From positions 1,798,001 through 1,862,000 of the forward strand of contig NZ_JAHUZF010000006.1 of assembly GCF_019218295.1 (NCBI RefSeq): a stretch of 64,000 bases of DNA. The letters run 5' to 3'. Of this stretch, positions 53,200 through 63,473 are shown one piece after another (positions within the stretch are counted from its first letter, which is position 1; every line of letters begins with the position of its first letter). This stretch comes from Maritimibacter sp. DP1N21-5 (lineage in GTDB: Bacteria; Pseudomonadota; Alphaproteobacteria; Rhodobacterales; Rhodobacteraceae). A program made the translations under genes and the position numbers. The notes beneath the pieces are model-generated. The model saw nothing but the letters and a program-made list of their open reading frames with translations, ran no database searches and was not told the DNA's origin.

Positions 53200-53841
53200 A
53201 TGGATCGGGAAGAACCAGAGGCAGAGGCGCGCGCAATTGCGCATCCCGGCGGTTCGGCCTTCTTCTGGACAATGAAGCGCGCGGCGGATCTCGCCGTGGC
53301 CATCGCGGTCCTGCCCCTGCTCGCACTTGCGTCGCTCGTGCTGCTCATCGCCAACCCCATCGGCAATCCCGGCCCGCTTTTCTTCGTCCAGCCGCGCATG
53401 GGGCGCGACTGCCGGCCCTTCGCGGCCTTCAAGTTCCGCACCATGACCGAGGCGACCGGCCCGGTGCGCGGACACGACGATCCGCTGGAGCTTGACCGGA
53501 TCACCCCACTCGGGGCCTTTCTTCGCCGCTCCCGCATCGACGAGATGCCGCAGGTCATCAACATCCTGCGCGGCGAGATGAGCCTGATCGGGCCGCGCCC
53601 GGATTTCTTCAGCCATGCCCGTATCTATCTGCGTGCGATTCCCGAATACCGCGACCGTCATCGCATCCGTCCCGGCATCTCGGGGCTGGCGCAAGTCGAC
53701 CTTGGCTATGCCGAGGGGCTCGAGGCGACGCGGGCCAAGGTGGCCGCCGATCTTTACTACATCGAGCACGCGAGTTTCGCGATGGACGCGCGTCTGCTGT
53801 GGCGCACGGCGTTGACCATCCTGCGGGGACAAGGCCGCTGA
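53200..53841 (+). CDS. Undecaprenyl-phosphate sugar phosphotransferase (PglC/WcaJ-type)
   Basis: The 213-residue protein is a bacterial sugar transferase that loads the first sugar phosphate on the lipid carrier. It shows one re-entrant or membrane helix (AADLAVAIAVLPLLALASLVLL), the KFRTM motif in FAAFKFRTMTE, and DEMPQVINILRGEMSLIGPRP. The catalytic Asp-Glu pair is in SRIDEMPQ. The ATG at 53200 is chosen; the frame also has a TTG two codons earlier. It may start exopolysaccharide or O-antigen synthesis, but no other glycan genes are nearby. Confidence 0.88.
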   Translation: MDREEPEAEARAIAHPGGSAFFWTMKRAADLAVAIAVLPLLALASLVLLIANPIGNPGPLFFVQPRMGRDCRPFAAFKFRTMTEATGPVRGHDDPLELDRITPLGAFLRRSRIDEMPQVINILRGEMSLIGPRPDFFSHARIYLRAIPEYRDRHRIRPGISGLAQVDLGYAEGLEATRAKVAADLYYIEHASFAMDARLLWRTALTILRGQGR

Positions 53842-54878
53842 TGCCGATTGCGCTCGGCACGCTGACGGATCTCGCGGCGCTACCTTTCGACGAGATCATC
53901 GACGTGCGCTCGCCCGCCGAATTTGCCGAGGACCACATTCCCGGCGCGATCAATCTGCCTGTCCTGTCGAACGAAGAACGCGCCGTGGTCGGCACGATCT
54001 ATGTGCAGGAGGACCCCTTCAAGGCCCGCAAGGTCGGCGCTGCGCTGGTCGCCCGCAACGCCGCGCGCCATCTCGAGGAAACGCTGGCCGACCGCCCGGG
54101 CGGCTGGCGTCCGCTGGTCTATTGCTGGCGCGGTGGACAACGGTCGGGCTCCTTCGCGGCGCTGCTTCAGAACATCGGCTGGCGGGCGGACACCGTGCAG
54201 GGGGGGTACAAGACCTTTCGTCGGCTCGTCGTGTCCATGCTGCACGACCAACCGCTGCCGTTTCGCCCGATCCTGATCGACGGCGGCACCGGGACGGCCA
54301 AGACGCGGCTCCTCCATCATATCGCGGCTTCGGGTGGACAGGTCATCGACCTCGAGGCGATGGCCGAACATCGCGGGTCACTCTTCGGGCTGTTGGGCGG
54401 GGCACAGCCCGCGCAGAAGACGTTTGAAAGCCGGATCGCCATGGCGCTGACCGCGCTCGACCCAGCGCGGCCCGTATTCGTCGAGGCGGAAAGCTCCAAG
54501 ATCGGCGGGCTGCTCATCCCGCCGTCCCTCTGGAAGGCGATGCTGGGCGCGGAATATTACGAGGTGCAGGCTCCTCTCGCCGCCCGCGCCGCCCATCTGA
54601 TCGAGGCCTATCCCGACATCGCCGACGATCCCGACCGGCTCGCCGCCACGCTGGGAAAACTTGCCCGGTATCATGGTCATGCGAAGGTCGAGGAGTGGTT
54701 AGGGCTCGCCGAGGCCCGAAATGGCATGGCCCTCGCCTCCGATCTCATCGCGACACATTACGACGGGGCCTACAAACGGATCCGGGGCGACGCTGACCCG
54801 CGCGAGGTACTTTACCTTCCTGACCTGTCGGAAGGGACCCTTGCAGCCTTGGGACAACGGCTCGCAAGAAACGTGTAG
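53841..54878 (+). CDS. mnmH: tRNA 2-selenouridine synthase
   Basis: The 345-residue protein (MnmH/SelU/YbbB) converts 2-thiouridine to 2-selenouridine at the tRNA wobble position. It has an N-terminal rhodanese domain (DEIIDVRSPAEFAEDHIPGAINLPVLS) with the catalytic cysteine in VYCWRGGQRSGS near residue 95. A P-loop domain follows (LIDGGTGTAKTRLLHHIA). The start overlaps the sugar-transferase stop by one base (TGATG). SelD is not in the window. Confidence 0.93.
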   Translation: MPIALGTLTDLAALPFDEIIDVRSPAEFAEDHIPGAINLPVLSNEERAVVGTIYVQEDPFKARKVGAALVARNAARHLEETLADRPGGWRPLVYCWRGGQRSGSFAALLQNIGWRADTVQGGYKTFRRLVVSMLHDQPLPFRPILIDGGTGTAKTRLLHHIAASGGQVIDLEAMAEHRGSLFGLLGGAQPAQKTFESRIAMALTALDPARPVFVEAESSKIGGLLIPPSLWKAMLGAEYYEVQAPLAARAAHLIEAYPDIADDPDRLAATLGKLARYHGHAKVEEWLGLAEARNGMALASDLIATHYDGAYKRIRGDADPREVLYLPDLSEGTLAALGQRLARNV

Positions 54879-54899
54879 GCCGGGTTTTCTCCCGGCCTA
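54876..54899. terminator. Bidirectional terminator between mnmH and ligB
   Basis: A perfect 9-bp stem (TAGGCCGGG with CCCGGCCTA) with a TTTTCT loop begins at the mnmH stop codon and separates the convergent genes. Confidence 0.7.
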
Positions 54900-54922
54900 C
54901 TGTCTCTGCCTGAATGTTCGAT

Positions 54923-55771
54923 TTATGCAGCGCATTCCAGCAGAAGTGTGCCGGCAGCGGTGTTCGAGATCGGAATATGATAGTTCCGCGTAATCTCGGT
55001 CACATTGTCACCCAGCGCCCCGCGCATCATCATCCACATCAGGAACTCGGTCCCCTGAGCGCCGGCCTTTTCGACCAGCTCCATCCGCGTGATCTTGGTC
55101 AGCTCGTCGGGGTTCGACACGATGTTGTCGAGGCAGTACTGGTCGAACTCCTTGTTGATGAAGCCCGCCCGTTGCCCGTCCAGCTGGTGCGACAGCCCGC
55201 CGGTGCCAAGGATCACGACCGTCGCATCCTCGGGGAAGGACCGAAGCGCCTTGCCCAGGGCCCGGCCGAACTCCAGCGCCCGCGCCAGCGTCGGGATCGG
55301 ATGCTGCACGGTGTTGGCAGAAATCGGCACCGTCTTCGGCATGTCCGGGTGATGGGGTGCGCCGGGCCAGAACAGCTGCATCGGCACGACGAAGCCATGG
55401 TCCACCGCGAGCTCCTGACAGGTGGTCAGGTCGAAGTGGTCGGCCACCATCGATTCCGCGATGTGCCACGAGAGTTCCGGCGCACCGGGGAACGGATCGA
55501 GCGCCGGAAGCCCCCAGCCCTCGTCCTCGTTGCGGTATTCATGGGCGCAGCCGATCGCGAAGGACGGCATCCGGTCGAGGAAAAAGCCCAGCCCGTGGTC
55601 GTTGTAGATGTTGATGCAATAGTCGGGCTTGGTGTCCTTGATCCACTGGTGGACCTTCGGATAGCCGTCGAAGAAGGGCTTCCAATAGGGGTCGTCCTGC
55701 AGCCCCTTCTGGATCGCGTTGCCGACCGAGGGGATGTGGGAGGTCGTGATCCCGCCTAGAACTTTTGCCAT
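54923..55771 (-). CDS. ligB: Protocatechuate 4,5-dioxygenase beta subunit, copy 1
   Basis: The 282-residue catalytic subunit opens the ring of protocatechuate between carbons 4 and 5. The iron ligands are His12 in TTSHIPS, His59 in IYNDHGLG and a glutamate near residue 240 in GTEFLMWMMMRGAL. The catalytic histidine is in GTGGLSHQLDGQRAG. Its small partner ligA lies 12 bases upstream. A second ligAB pair with distinct sequence lies at 62221-63464. This copy ends the minus-strand arm of the pathway. Confidence 0.93.
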   Translation of the reverse strand: MAKVLGGITTSHIPSVGNAIQKGLQDDPYWKPFFDGYPKVHQWIKDTKPDYCINIYNDHGLGFFLDRMPSFAIGCAHEYRNEDEGWGLPALDPFPGAPELSWHIAESMVADHFDLTTCQELAVDHGFVVPMQLFWPGAPHHPDMPKTVPISANTVQHPIPTLARALEFGRALGKALRSFPEDATVVILGTGGLSHQLDGQRAGFINKEFDQYCLDNIVSNPDELTKITRMELVEKAGAQGTEFLMWMMMRGALGDNVTEITRNYHIPISNTAAGTLLLECAA

Positions 55772-55783
55772 GGTCTCGCTCCC

Positions 55784-56143
55784 TTACGCCTGGCTTAACA
55801 GATAGTCTTTGAATTCTTCGGTGGTCTTGCCGGTCTGCATCCCACCCACGTCCTGCACGCCCAGTCCGAAGATCCCGGCGAATTTGGCGAGGTAGTAGAT
55901 GTTGCCCCCGGCATCGAGCAGACCCAGCACGTCGCGCGCCCGGATGGCGGCCTTCTGCTGCTCGTTGAGACCGTATTTCTCCATCCAGGCCTCTTCGTCG
56001 GCGCGGAACGCCTCGCGGTTTTCGGCGCGGTTGAAGTCGTAGCACATCTTGTTCAGCGCGTAGCCCTTCATGGCCTGTTTGCCGTCGAAGATCGTCGTGC
56101 CCGGAATGTCGATGTGGTAATCGTGGCTCGGCATATCATGCAT
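55784..56143 (-). CDS. ligA: Protocatechuate 4,5-dioxygenase alpha subunit, copy 1
   Basis: The 119-residue small subunit covers the active site of LigB. The pattern NREAFRADEEAWMEKYGLNEQQKAAIRARDVLGLLDAGGNIYYLAKFAGIFG is typical. AGGAGGATAGGCC gives a good ribosome site before the ATG at 56143. The gene is preceded by a 213-base spacer with an FNR/CRP-like dyad and, beyond it, the ligI terminator. The ligAB pair therefore probably has its own promoter. Confidence 0.92.
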   Translation of the reverse strand: MHDMPSHDYHIDIPGTTIFDGKQAMKGYALNKMCYDFNRAENREAFRADEEAWMEKYGLNEQQKAAIRARDVLGLLDAGGNIYYLAKFAGIFGLGVQDVGGMQTGKTTEEFKDYLLSQA

Positions 56144-56200
56144 GGCCTATCCTCCTTTTCATGTCCTGAGACCTTGTCGCACGCGCGGCCCCACCGGTTT

Positions 56201-56214
56201 TTGACCTGAATCAA
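56201..56214 (-). promoter_or_regulatory. FNR/CRP-like dyad upstream of ligA
   Basis: TTGAC-CTGA-ATCAA matches the TTGAT-N4-ATCAA consensus at nine of ten positions. It is flanked by CCGGTTT and AAACCGG, extending the symmetry. It lies about 60 bases before the ligA start. Confidence 0.5.
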
Positions 56215-56309
56215 ACCGGGGTCCCGAGGGCGGTGTTTGGATGGACGGAACATAAATCTTATGCCCTGCACGGGAGTGATCCCCTGTTGGCGCAGGCTCG
56301 AACTGAAAA

Positions 56310-56331
56310 GGGGCCGCCCATGGCAGCCCCT
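56310..56331 (-). terminator. Terminator after ligI
   Basis: On the minus strand the stem AGGGGC/GCCCCT continues into GCC/GGC with one mismatch and is followed by TTTTC. It lies 25 bases after the ligI stop and separates ligI from ligAB. Confidence 0.7.
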
Positions 56332-56356
56332 CGCAACACCCAAATTCAATGCGCCG

Positions 56357-57250
56357 TCAGCGCGCCCAGTAAAGCCGCATCGGGTTGTCCACGAGCAGCT
56401 TCTTCTGCTCGGCATCGGTCGGCGCGATGCGCGGGATGAAGTCCACGAGCTTGCCGTCATCCGGCATGTGGCTCTTCATGTTGGGATGCGGCCAGTCGGT
56501 GCCCCAGAGCACGCGGTCCGGGAACATCTCGACCACCTTCTTGGCGAACGGCACCACGTCGTCATAGGTGTCGGGCCCGACCTTGGACAGCCGCTCCGGG
56601 CAGGTCACCTTGGACCAGATGTTCTCGTTGCGGGCCATCAGGTCGAGGAAGCGCTGGAAATCCGGGTGATCGACCCCTTTCTCCACATCGGGCCGCCCCA
56701 TGTGATCAACCACGATCACGGTAGGCAGTTGTTCGAGAAACGGCACAAGCTCCTCGAGGTCCTGCGCCTCGAAGTAAACGACGATGTGCCAGCCGAAGGG
56801 TTTGATCTTCTCGGCAATCGATAGGAACACCTCTTTCGGCGTCGCATCGACAAGACGTTTGACGAAGTTGAACCGCACCCCGCGCACGCCGGCCGCGTCC
56901 ATCTCGCGGATCTCGTCCTCGGTGATGTCCGGCCCCACGCTCGCGATCCCGCGAGCAAGGTCGCCGGCGGTGCGGCAGGCATCCACCATCGCGCGGTTGT
57001 CCTTGCCGTGACAGGTCGCCTGCACGATCACGTTGCGCTGGAAGCCAAGGTAATCCCGCAGCTTGTAGAGCTCGTCCTTGCCTGCGTTGCAGGGCGTGTA
57101 TTTCCGCTCCGGCGCGAACGGGAACTCGGGGCTCGGACCGAACACATGGCAATGCGCATCCACCGCGCCTTCGGGCAGCGTAAACGCCGGTTTCGAGGGG
57201 TTCGGGTGGAAATCCAGCCAGTCGGCGTCTTTCACTTGCACTTCGGTCAT
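56357..57250 (-). CDS. ligI: 2-pyrone-4,6-dicarboxylate hydrolase
   Basis: The 297-residue amidohydrolase opens 2-pyrone-4,6-dicarboxylate to 4-oxalomesaconate. The metal-site histidines are in VDAHCHVFGP (near residue 35). Further typical parts are YTPCNAGKDEL, GVRGVRFNFVKRL and DRVLWGTDWPHPNMKSHMPDDG with the active-site aspartate. The ATG at 57250 lies one base after the galD stop; an earlier start would run into galD. Confidence 0.93.
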   Translation of the reverse strand: MTEVQVKDADWLDFHPNPSKPAFTLPEGAVDAHCHVFGPSPEFPFAPERKYTPCNAGKDELYKLRDYLGFQRNVIVQATCHGKDNRAMVDACRTAGDLARGIASVGPDITEDEIREMDAAGVRGVRFNFVKRLVDATPKEVFLSIAEKIKPFGWHIVVYFEAQDLEELVPFLEQLPTVIVVDHMGRPDVEKGVDHPDFQRFLDLMARNENIWSKVTCPERLSKVGPDTYDDVVPFAKKVVEMFPDRVLWGTDWPHPNMKSHMPDDGKLVDFIPRIAPTDAEQKKLLVDNPMRLYWAR

Positions 57251-57251
57251 A

Positions 57252-58310
57252 TCAGTCTCCAAAAACCATGCCGTCCATCAGCTTGCGCGCCGTGCGCAGG
57301 ATGGCGGCGGACACCGGGGTTCCGGTCCTATCGAGTTTTGCAATGACGGTCATCTCGCCCGTCGGATGTTCGACAGAGAGGCTGCGCTCGTCGCCCTCGC
57401 CCACCTCTGCAAGCCCGGAAGCGGGCGATCCCTCGAGCAGGCAGGCGGTCGCGACGCTCACCGCGCCCAGCACCCCGATCGTCTTGTGACAGCGGTGCGG
57501 AATGAAGGTTCGTGTGTTGATCGCGCCGCCGTTCTTCGGGGCCGTGACCATGGTCATCTTGGGCACGGATTTCTCGGACACGTCGCCCAGGTTCATCATC
57601 GGGCCACAGGCGAGCCGAATAGCCTCGAGCTTCGCGCGCAGGTCCTTGTTGCCTTCCAGCTCTTCCGGCGTCTCGTCGCCGCTGATCCCAAGGTCCGCGC
57701 CGCGCATGACGACGCAGGGCATCCCGTTGTCGATCATCGTGACCTCGACACCTTCGACCGTGTCGACGACGTTCCCCGTGGGCAAAAGCGCGCCACAGGA
57801 GGACCCGGCGGTGTCCTTGAACTCCAGCGGAATGGGCGCCGAGGTGCCCGGCACCCCGTCGATCCGCGCCTCACCCTTGTAGGTCACTTCCCCGCCCGGC
57901 GTCTGCACGGAAGCAATCGCCACCTGCCCGGTGTTCTCCATATAGATCGACACTTCGGTGACATCGCCGGTGGCCTCGATCAACCCGCGCTCGATCGCAA
58001 AGGGGCCGACGCCCGCGAGCATGTTTCCGCAGTTCTGCTTGTCCGTGACGATGGGCTGATCGACAAAAACCTGCAGGAACAGGTAATCGACATCGACCCC
58101 CTCCCGTTCGGACCGCTTCACCACCGCGACCTTCGCCGTCAAAGGATCGGCCCCGCCCATCCCGTCGATCTGGCGCACATCCGGCGATCCCATGATCCGA
58201 AGCAGAAACGCATCCCGCGCGGCCTCGTCCTCCGGCAGGTCGCCCGACAGGAAATACCCGCCCTTCGACGTCCCGCCCCGCATCCACATGCACCGCACAC
58301 CTTCCGTCAC
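57252..58310 (-). CDS. galD: 4-oxalomesaconate tautomerase (PrpF family)
   Basis: The 352-residue protein is a PrpF/diaminopimelate-epimerase-fold isomerase, like GalD of Pseudomonas and LigU of Sphingobium. It shows CMWMRGGTSKGGYFL near the start, QNCGNMLAGVGPFAIERGL and PHRCHKTIGVLGAVSVATACLL. It interconverts tautomers or isomers of 4-oxalomesaconate between LigI and the hydratase. The GTG at 58310 is chosen because AAGGA precedes it; the ATG at 58364 would place 18 codons inside the repeat-hairpin element. Confidence 0.9.
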   Translation of the reverse strand: MTEGVRCMWMRGGTSKGGYFLSGDLPEDEAARDAFLLRIMGSPDVRQIDGMGGADPLTAKVAVVKRSEREGVDVDYLFLQVFVDQPIVTDKQNCGNMLAGVGPFAIERGLIEATGDVTEVSIYMENTGQVAIASVQTPGGEVTYKGEARIDGVPGTSAPIPLEFKDTAGSSCGALLPTGNVVDTVEGVEVTMIDNGMPCVVMRGADLGISGDETPEELEGNKDLRAKLEAIRLACGPMMNLGDVSEKSVPKMTMVTAPKNGGAINTRTFIPHRCHKTIGVLGAVSVATACLLEGSPASGLAEVGEGDERSLSVEHPTGEMTVIAKLDRTGTPVSAAILRTARKLMDGMVFGD

Positions 58311-58320
58311 GGGTCCATCC

Positions 58321-58376
58321 TTCTCTGGTTCATAAATATCCTGGAGGGGGTCTGGGGGAGGCAAAGCCTCCCCCAG
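58321..58376. repeat. Intergenic repeat element, copy 2, with terminator hairpin
   Basis: 58321-58352 repeats, in reverse orientation, the unit of 45560-45592 (TTCTCTGGTTCA, AAATATCCT, GGGGGTC). It continues into an 11-bp perfect stem with an AAA loop at 58352-58376 (CTGGGGGAGGC with GCCTCCCCCAG) that could end transcription after the aldolase gene. Confidence 0.65.
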
Positions 58377-58410
58377 TTGGTCGGATTTCGCGCAAGCGAA
58401 ATTCGAACCC

Positions 58411-59103
58411 TCACACGTACTTCAGGCCCTTTTCACCGAGCCGTTCCCGCATCTTGTAGATGTCGAGACCCAGTTCGCCCGCCTCGAACCGGGCTCGTTT
58501 CTCGCCCTCATTCGCCTCGCGCGCCTGCGCCTTCTTCAGCACATCCGCCGCCTCCGCGCGCCGCACGACGACCACGCCGTCATCGTCGGCCACGACGACA
58601 TCACCCGGATTGACCAACTCGTCGGCGCAGACGACGGGCACGTTGACCGAACCCAGCGTCTCCTTGATCGTGCCCTGCGCGCCCACCGCCTTGGACCAGA
58701 CCGGAAAGCCCATCTCGGTCAGGTCGCGCACGTCGCGCACGCCCGCGTCGATGATGAGCCCGCGGCAGCCCCGTGCCATCGCACTTGTCGCCAGAAGGTC
58801 GCCGAAATAACCCGCGTCGGAGGGCGAGATCGTGCCAAGAAGAAGCACGTCCCCCGCCTGAAGCTGCTCGATGGCCACATGGATCATCCAGTTGTCCATT
58901 GGCGGTGCGAGGATCGTCACGGCCGAGCCCGCGATCCGTGCGCCCGGATAGATCGGGCGCATGTAGCTATTGAGCAGACCTTTGCGCCCCTGCGCCTCAT
59001 GCACCGTCGCCACGCCACAGGCCGCAAGCCCGTCGATCACTGCCTGATCGGCCCGTTCGATGTTCTGAACCACGACCCCCGTGGTGCCCGGCTGATAGAT
59101 CAT
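58411..59103 (-). CDS. ligK: 4-carboxy-4-hydroxy-2-oxoadipate aldolase
   Basis: The 230-residue protein belongs to the RraA-like class II pyruvate aldolases. It splits 4-carboxy-4-hydroxy-2-oxoadipate into pyruvate and oxaloacetate, the last step of the 4,5-cleavage route. Metal and substrate residues lie in [45 protein letters not shown]. The [15 protein letters not shown] motif follows. It overlaps galB by one base. Confidence 0.92.
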   Translation of the reverse strand: MIYQPGTTGVVVQNIERADQAVIDGLAACGVATVHEAQGRKGLLNSYMRPIYPGARIAGSAVTILAPPMDNWMIHVAIEQLQAGDVLLLGTISPSDAGYFGDLLATSAMARGCRGLIIDAGVRDVRDLTEMGFPVWSKAVGAQGTIKETLGSVNVPVVCADELVNPGDVVVADDDGVVVVRRAEAADVLKKAQAREANEGEKRARFEAGELGLDIYKMRERLGEKGLKYV

Positions 59104-59852
59104 CAGTCCAGTTCCTCCACGGTGCGCGGGAAGATCGCCTCGAAGCCTTCGGCGTACTTCGCGTTCTTGCCGCCCGACTGGCCGCCAGAGTTGCGCTTGT
59201 AGTGGTTGGCGCGGTTCTCGGCCACGTTCTCATAGAAATGCCACAGGTGCTCCTGGCCCTGCATGCACTGGATCGCGGCCCACTTCTTGTCCCAGACCTC
59301 AGTGATGTCGAGAAACACGTTGGGCTTCCAGCCCATCTGTTCGGTCTGGTGCGGCTCGAAGAGATAAAGCTGCGGCGCGCCCAGCACCTTCTGCCCAGGA
59401 TTGTGGCCCCAGGCCTGCGCGACCATCCGCGCCTCGAGCGCGAAGTCGGTCGTGCGCATGTGGTCGGTGTTATAGGGGTCCCATTTCGAATGCGAGAACA
59501 TGAACTTCGGCTGCACTTCGCGGATGATGTCGACCATCATGTCGACCGTCTCGCGCCCCAGATCGAGCGGGTAGTCGCCCCGGTCGAGGAAGCGGATGTC
59601 GTTGATGCCCAGCGCGGCAGCGGCGTTTTCGGCCTCTTCGCGGCGCGCGGCCTTCACTTTGTCCAGCGTCATGCCTTCCTGCTTCCACAGTTTCGCGCTT
59701 TCGCCGCGTTCGCCATAGGACAGGCATACCACCGTCACTTCATATCCCTTGGCCTGATGCAGTGCGATCGCGCCGCCGCAGCGCCAGACGAAATCGGCGG
59801 AGTGGGCGGAAATGACGAGGGCGGTTTTCTTGGCTGTGTTCGCGTCGGACAT
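59103..59852 (-). CDS. galB: 4-oxalomesaconate hydratase, PIG-L/LmbE type
   Basis: The 249-residue protein belongs to the PIG-L/LmbE zinc-hydrolase fold. Metal residues sit in [14 protein letters not shown] near residue 18 and in the [14 protein letters not shown] stretch. In Pseudomonas putida the PIG-L-type GalB hydrates 4-oxalomesaconate; its position between regulator, aldolase and tautomerase supports that role. This replaces the amidohydrolase-type LigJ used by sphingomonads. The ATG at 59852 follows GGGAGACGTC. It is the first gene of the minus-strand arm. Confidence 0.88.
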   Translation of the reverse strand: MSDANTAKKTALVISAHSADFVWRCGGAIALHQAKGYEVTVVCLSYGERGESAKLWKQEGMTLDKVKAARREEAENAAAALGINDIRFLDRGDYPLDLGRETVDMMVDIIREVQPKFMFSHSKWDPYNTDHMRTTDFALEARMVAQAWGHNPGQKVLGAPQLYLFEPHQTEQMGWKPNVFLDITEVWDKKWAAIQCMQGQEHLWHFYENVAENRANHYKRNSGGQSGGKNAKYAEGFEAIFPRTVEELD

Positions 59853-59938
59853 GACGTCTCCCTGAGGGTCGGTTGCGTGTTTTGCCCCCGCATAGGACCG
59901 CGCGCGACGAGAGACCATTTGAATCCCGGACGCGCTTC

Positions 59939-59953
59939 ATAAATATTTGCTAT
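59939..59953. promoter_or_regulatory. Candidate LysR box between galB and its regulator
   Basis: ATAAATATTTGCTAT fits the LysR T-N11-A rule and has partial dyad symmetry. It lies in the only AT-rich stretch of the 147-base divergent spacer, about 50 bases before the LysR start. Confidence 0.45.
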
Positions 59954-59999
59954 AGGCCACGCGGATCGACCTGCGGCAGGAAACAGGCAAGATACTGGT

Positions 60000-61235
60000 A
60001 TGACAGTCGAATTTCCAAATCTGAGGCACCTGAAGGCTTTCATGGAAGTTGCCGACGCCCGCGGCATCTCGGCCGCGGCGCATCGTGTCCACCTGTCCCA
60101 GCCCGCCGTGACGCAGGCAATCTCGGGGCTGGAGGACCGGCTGGGCATGGCGCTTTTCGACCGCCGCGCCGAGGGCATGTTCCCCACCGACGCGGGCGAA
60201 CTGCTGCTGGCCCGCGTCCGGCGCATGTTTGCCCATCTCGCCCATGGTGGCGCGCTGGCGGTCCGGCTCGCCCGGCGCGAAGGCAAGCCGGTGACCGATT
60301 TCCACACCCGCGTCACCGCCGCGCAACTGCGCGCGCTCATCGCGATCCGGGAAGCCGGGAATTTCAGCCTCGCCGCACGGATGCTCGACATCTCGCAACC
60401 CTCGATCCACCGGGCGGGGCGCGATCTCGAGAAGCTCTCGGGCATGTCGCTCTTCGCCGCCGGTCGGCGCGGTATCGAGCTGACCCCACAGGCCGAGGCT
60501 TTCGCCCGCTCGGTCAAACTGGCCGAAGCCGAGCTCAAGCAGGGCTTCGACGACCTGACCCGGATCGCAGGGCGCGATTCCACCCGCATCACCATCGGCT
60601 CCATGCCGCTGTCCCGCACCGATATCCTGCCGTCGGCCATCCACGCCCTTCTGGCCGAGGCGGCAGGCGTCCAGATCCGCACCATCGACGCGCCCTATGC
60701 CGAGCTTTTGCGCGGCCTGCGCTACGGCGAGATCGACGTGTTGATCGGGGCGCTGCGCGACCCGGTCCCGGTCGAGGACGTGGAACAGTCGGTGCTCTTC
60801 GAGGACCATCTCTCGGTGGTCGCGGGCCCGGCCCATCCGCTGGCCAAGCGGCTCTCGGTCAAGATCGACGAATTGCTCGACTATCCCTGGATCGCGCCGC
60901 CGCGGGAAACGCCGGGCGGCAGTTACCTCTACAGGACGCTCGGGATCGCCGACATGCAAAAGACCCCGGTGCGGATCGTGTCCTCGTCGATGGTGCTGGT
61001 GCGCGGCCTGCTCGCCCGAGGCGATTACCTCACCATCCTGTCGCCCAATCAGGCCGCGGTCGAGATTGCGCGCGGGGACATGGTGCCTTTGGACCTGACC
61101 CTGCCGGAAAGCGCCCGGCCCATCGGACTGACCACGCGGACCGGATGGGTGCCGACGGCGACGCAGGCCCGGTTTATCGACCTTATCCGCGCCGCGGCCA
61201 CACCGGCGGAAACCGGACGACTATACCCAGAATGA
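60000..61235 (+). CDS. LysR-type regulator with two N-terminal helix-turn-helix domains
   Basis: At 411 residues the protein is about 100 longer than normal LysR regulators. It carries two successive LysR-type DNA-binding domains. The first covers residues about 5-65 (GISAAAHRVHLSQPAVTQAISGLEDRLGMALFDR), the second about 107-167 (GNFSLAARMLDISQPSIHRAGRDLEKLSGMSLF). A single effector-binding domain follows. It sits between the two divergent arms of the protocatechuate 4,5-cleavage genes and is the obvious candidate to control both. Confidence 0.9.
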   Translation: MTVEFPNLRHLKAFMEVADARGISAAAHRVHLSQPAVTQAISGLEDRLGMALFDRRAEGMFPTDAGELLLARVRRMFAHLAHGGALAVRLARREGKPVTDFHTRVTAAQLRALIAIREAGNFSLAARMLDISQPSIHRAGRDLEKLSGMSLFAAGRRGIELTPQAEAFARSVKLAEAELKQGFDDLTRIAGRDSTRITIGSMPLSRTDILPSAIHALLAEAAGVQIRTIDAPYAELLRGLRYGEIDVLIGALRDPVPVEDVEQSVLFEDHLSVVAGPAHPLAKRLSVKIDELLDYPWIAPPRETPGGSYLYRTLGIADMQKTPVRIVSSSMVLVRGLLARGDYLTILSPNQAAVEIARGDMVPLDLTLPESARPIGLTTRTGWVPTATQARFIDLIRAAATPAETGRLYPE

Positions 61236-61293
61236 ATAGCGCCTCCGGGCAACGAATTTCACAAAACTCGCCCTCGTACCTACATGCAGGTCT

Positions 61294-63464
<2,171 letters not shown>

Positions 63465-63473
63465 GGAGACCAC

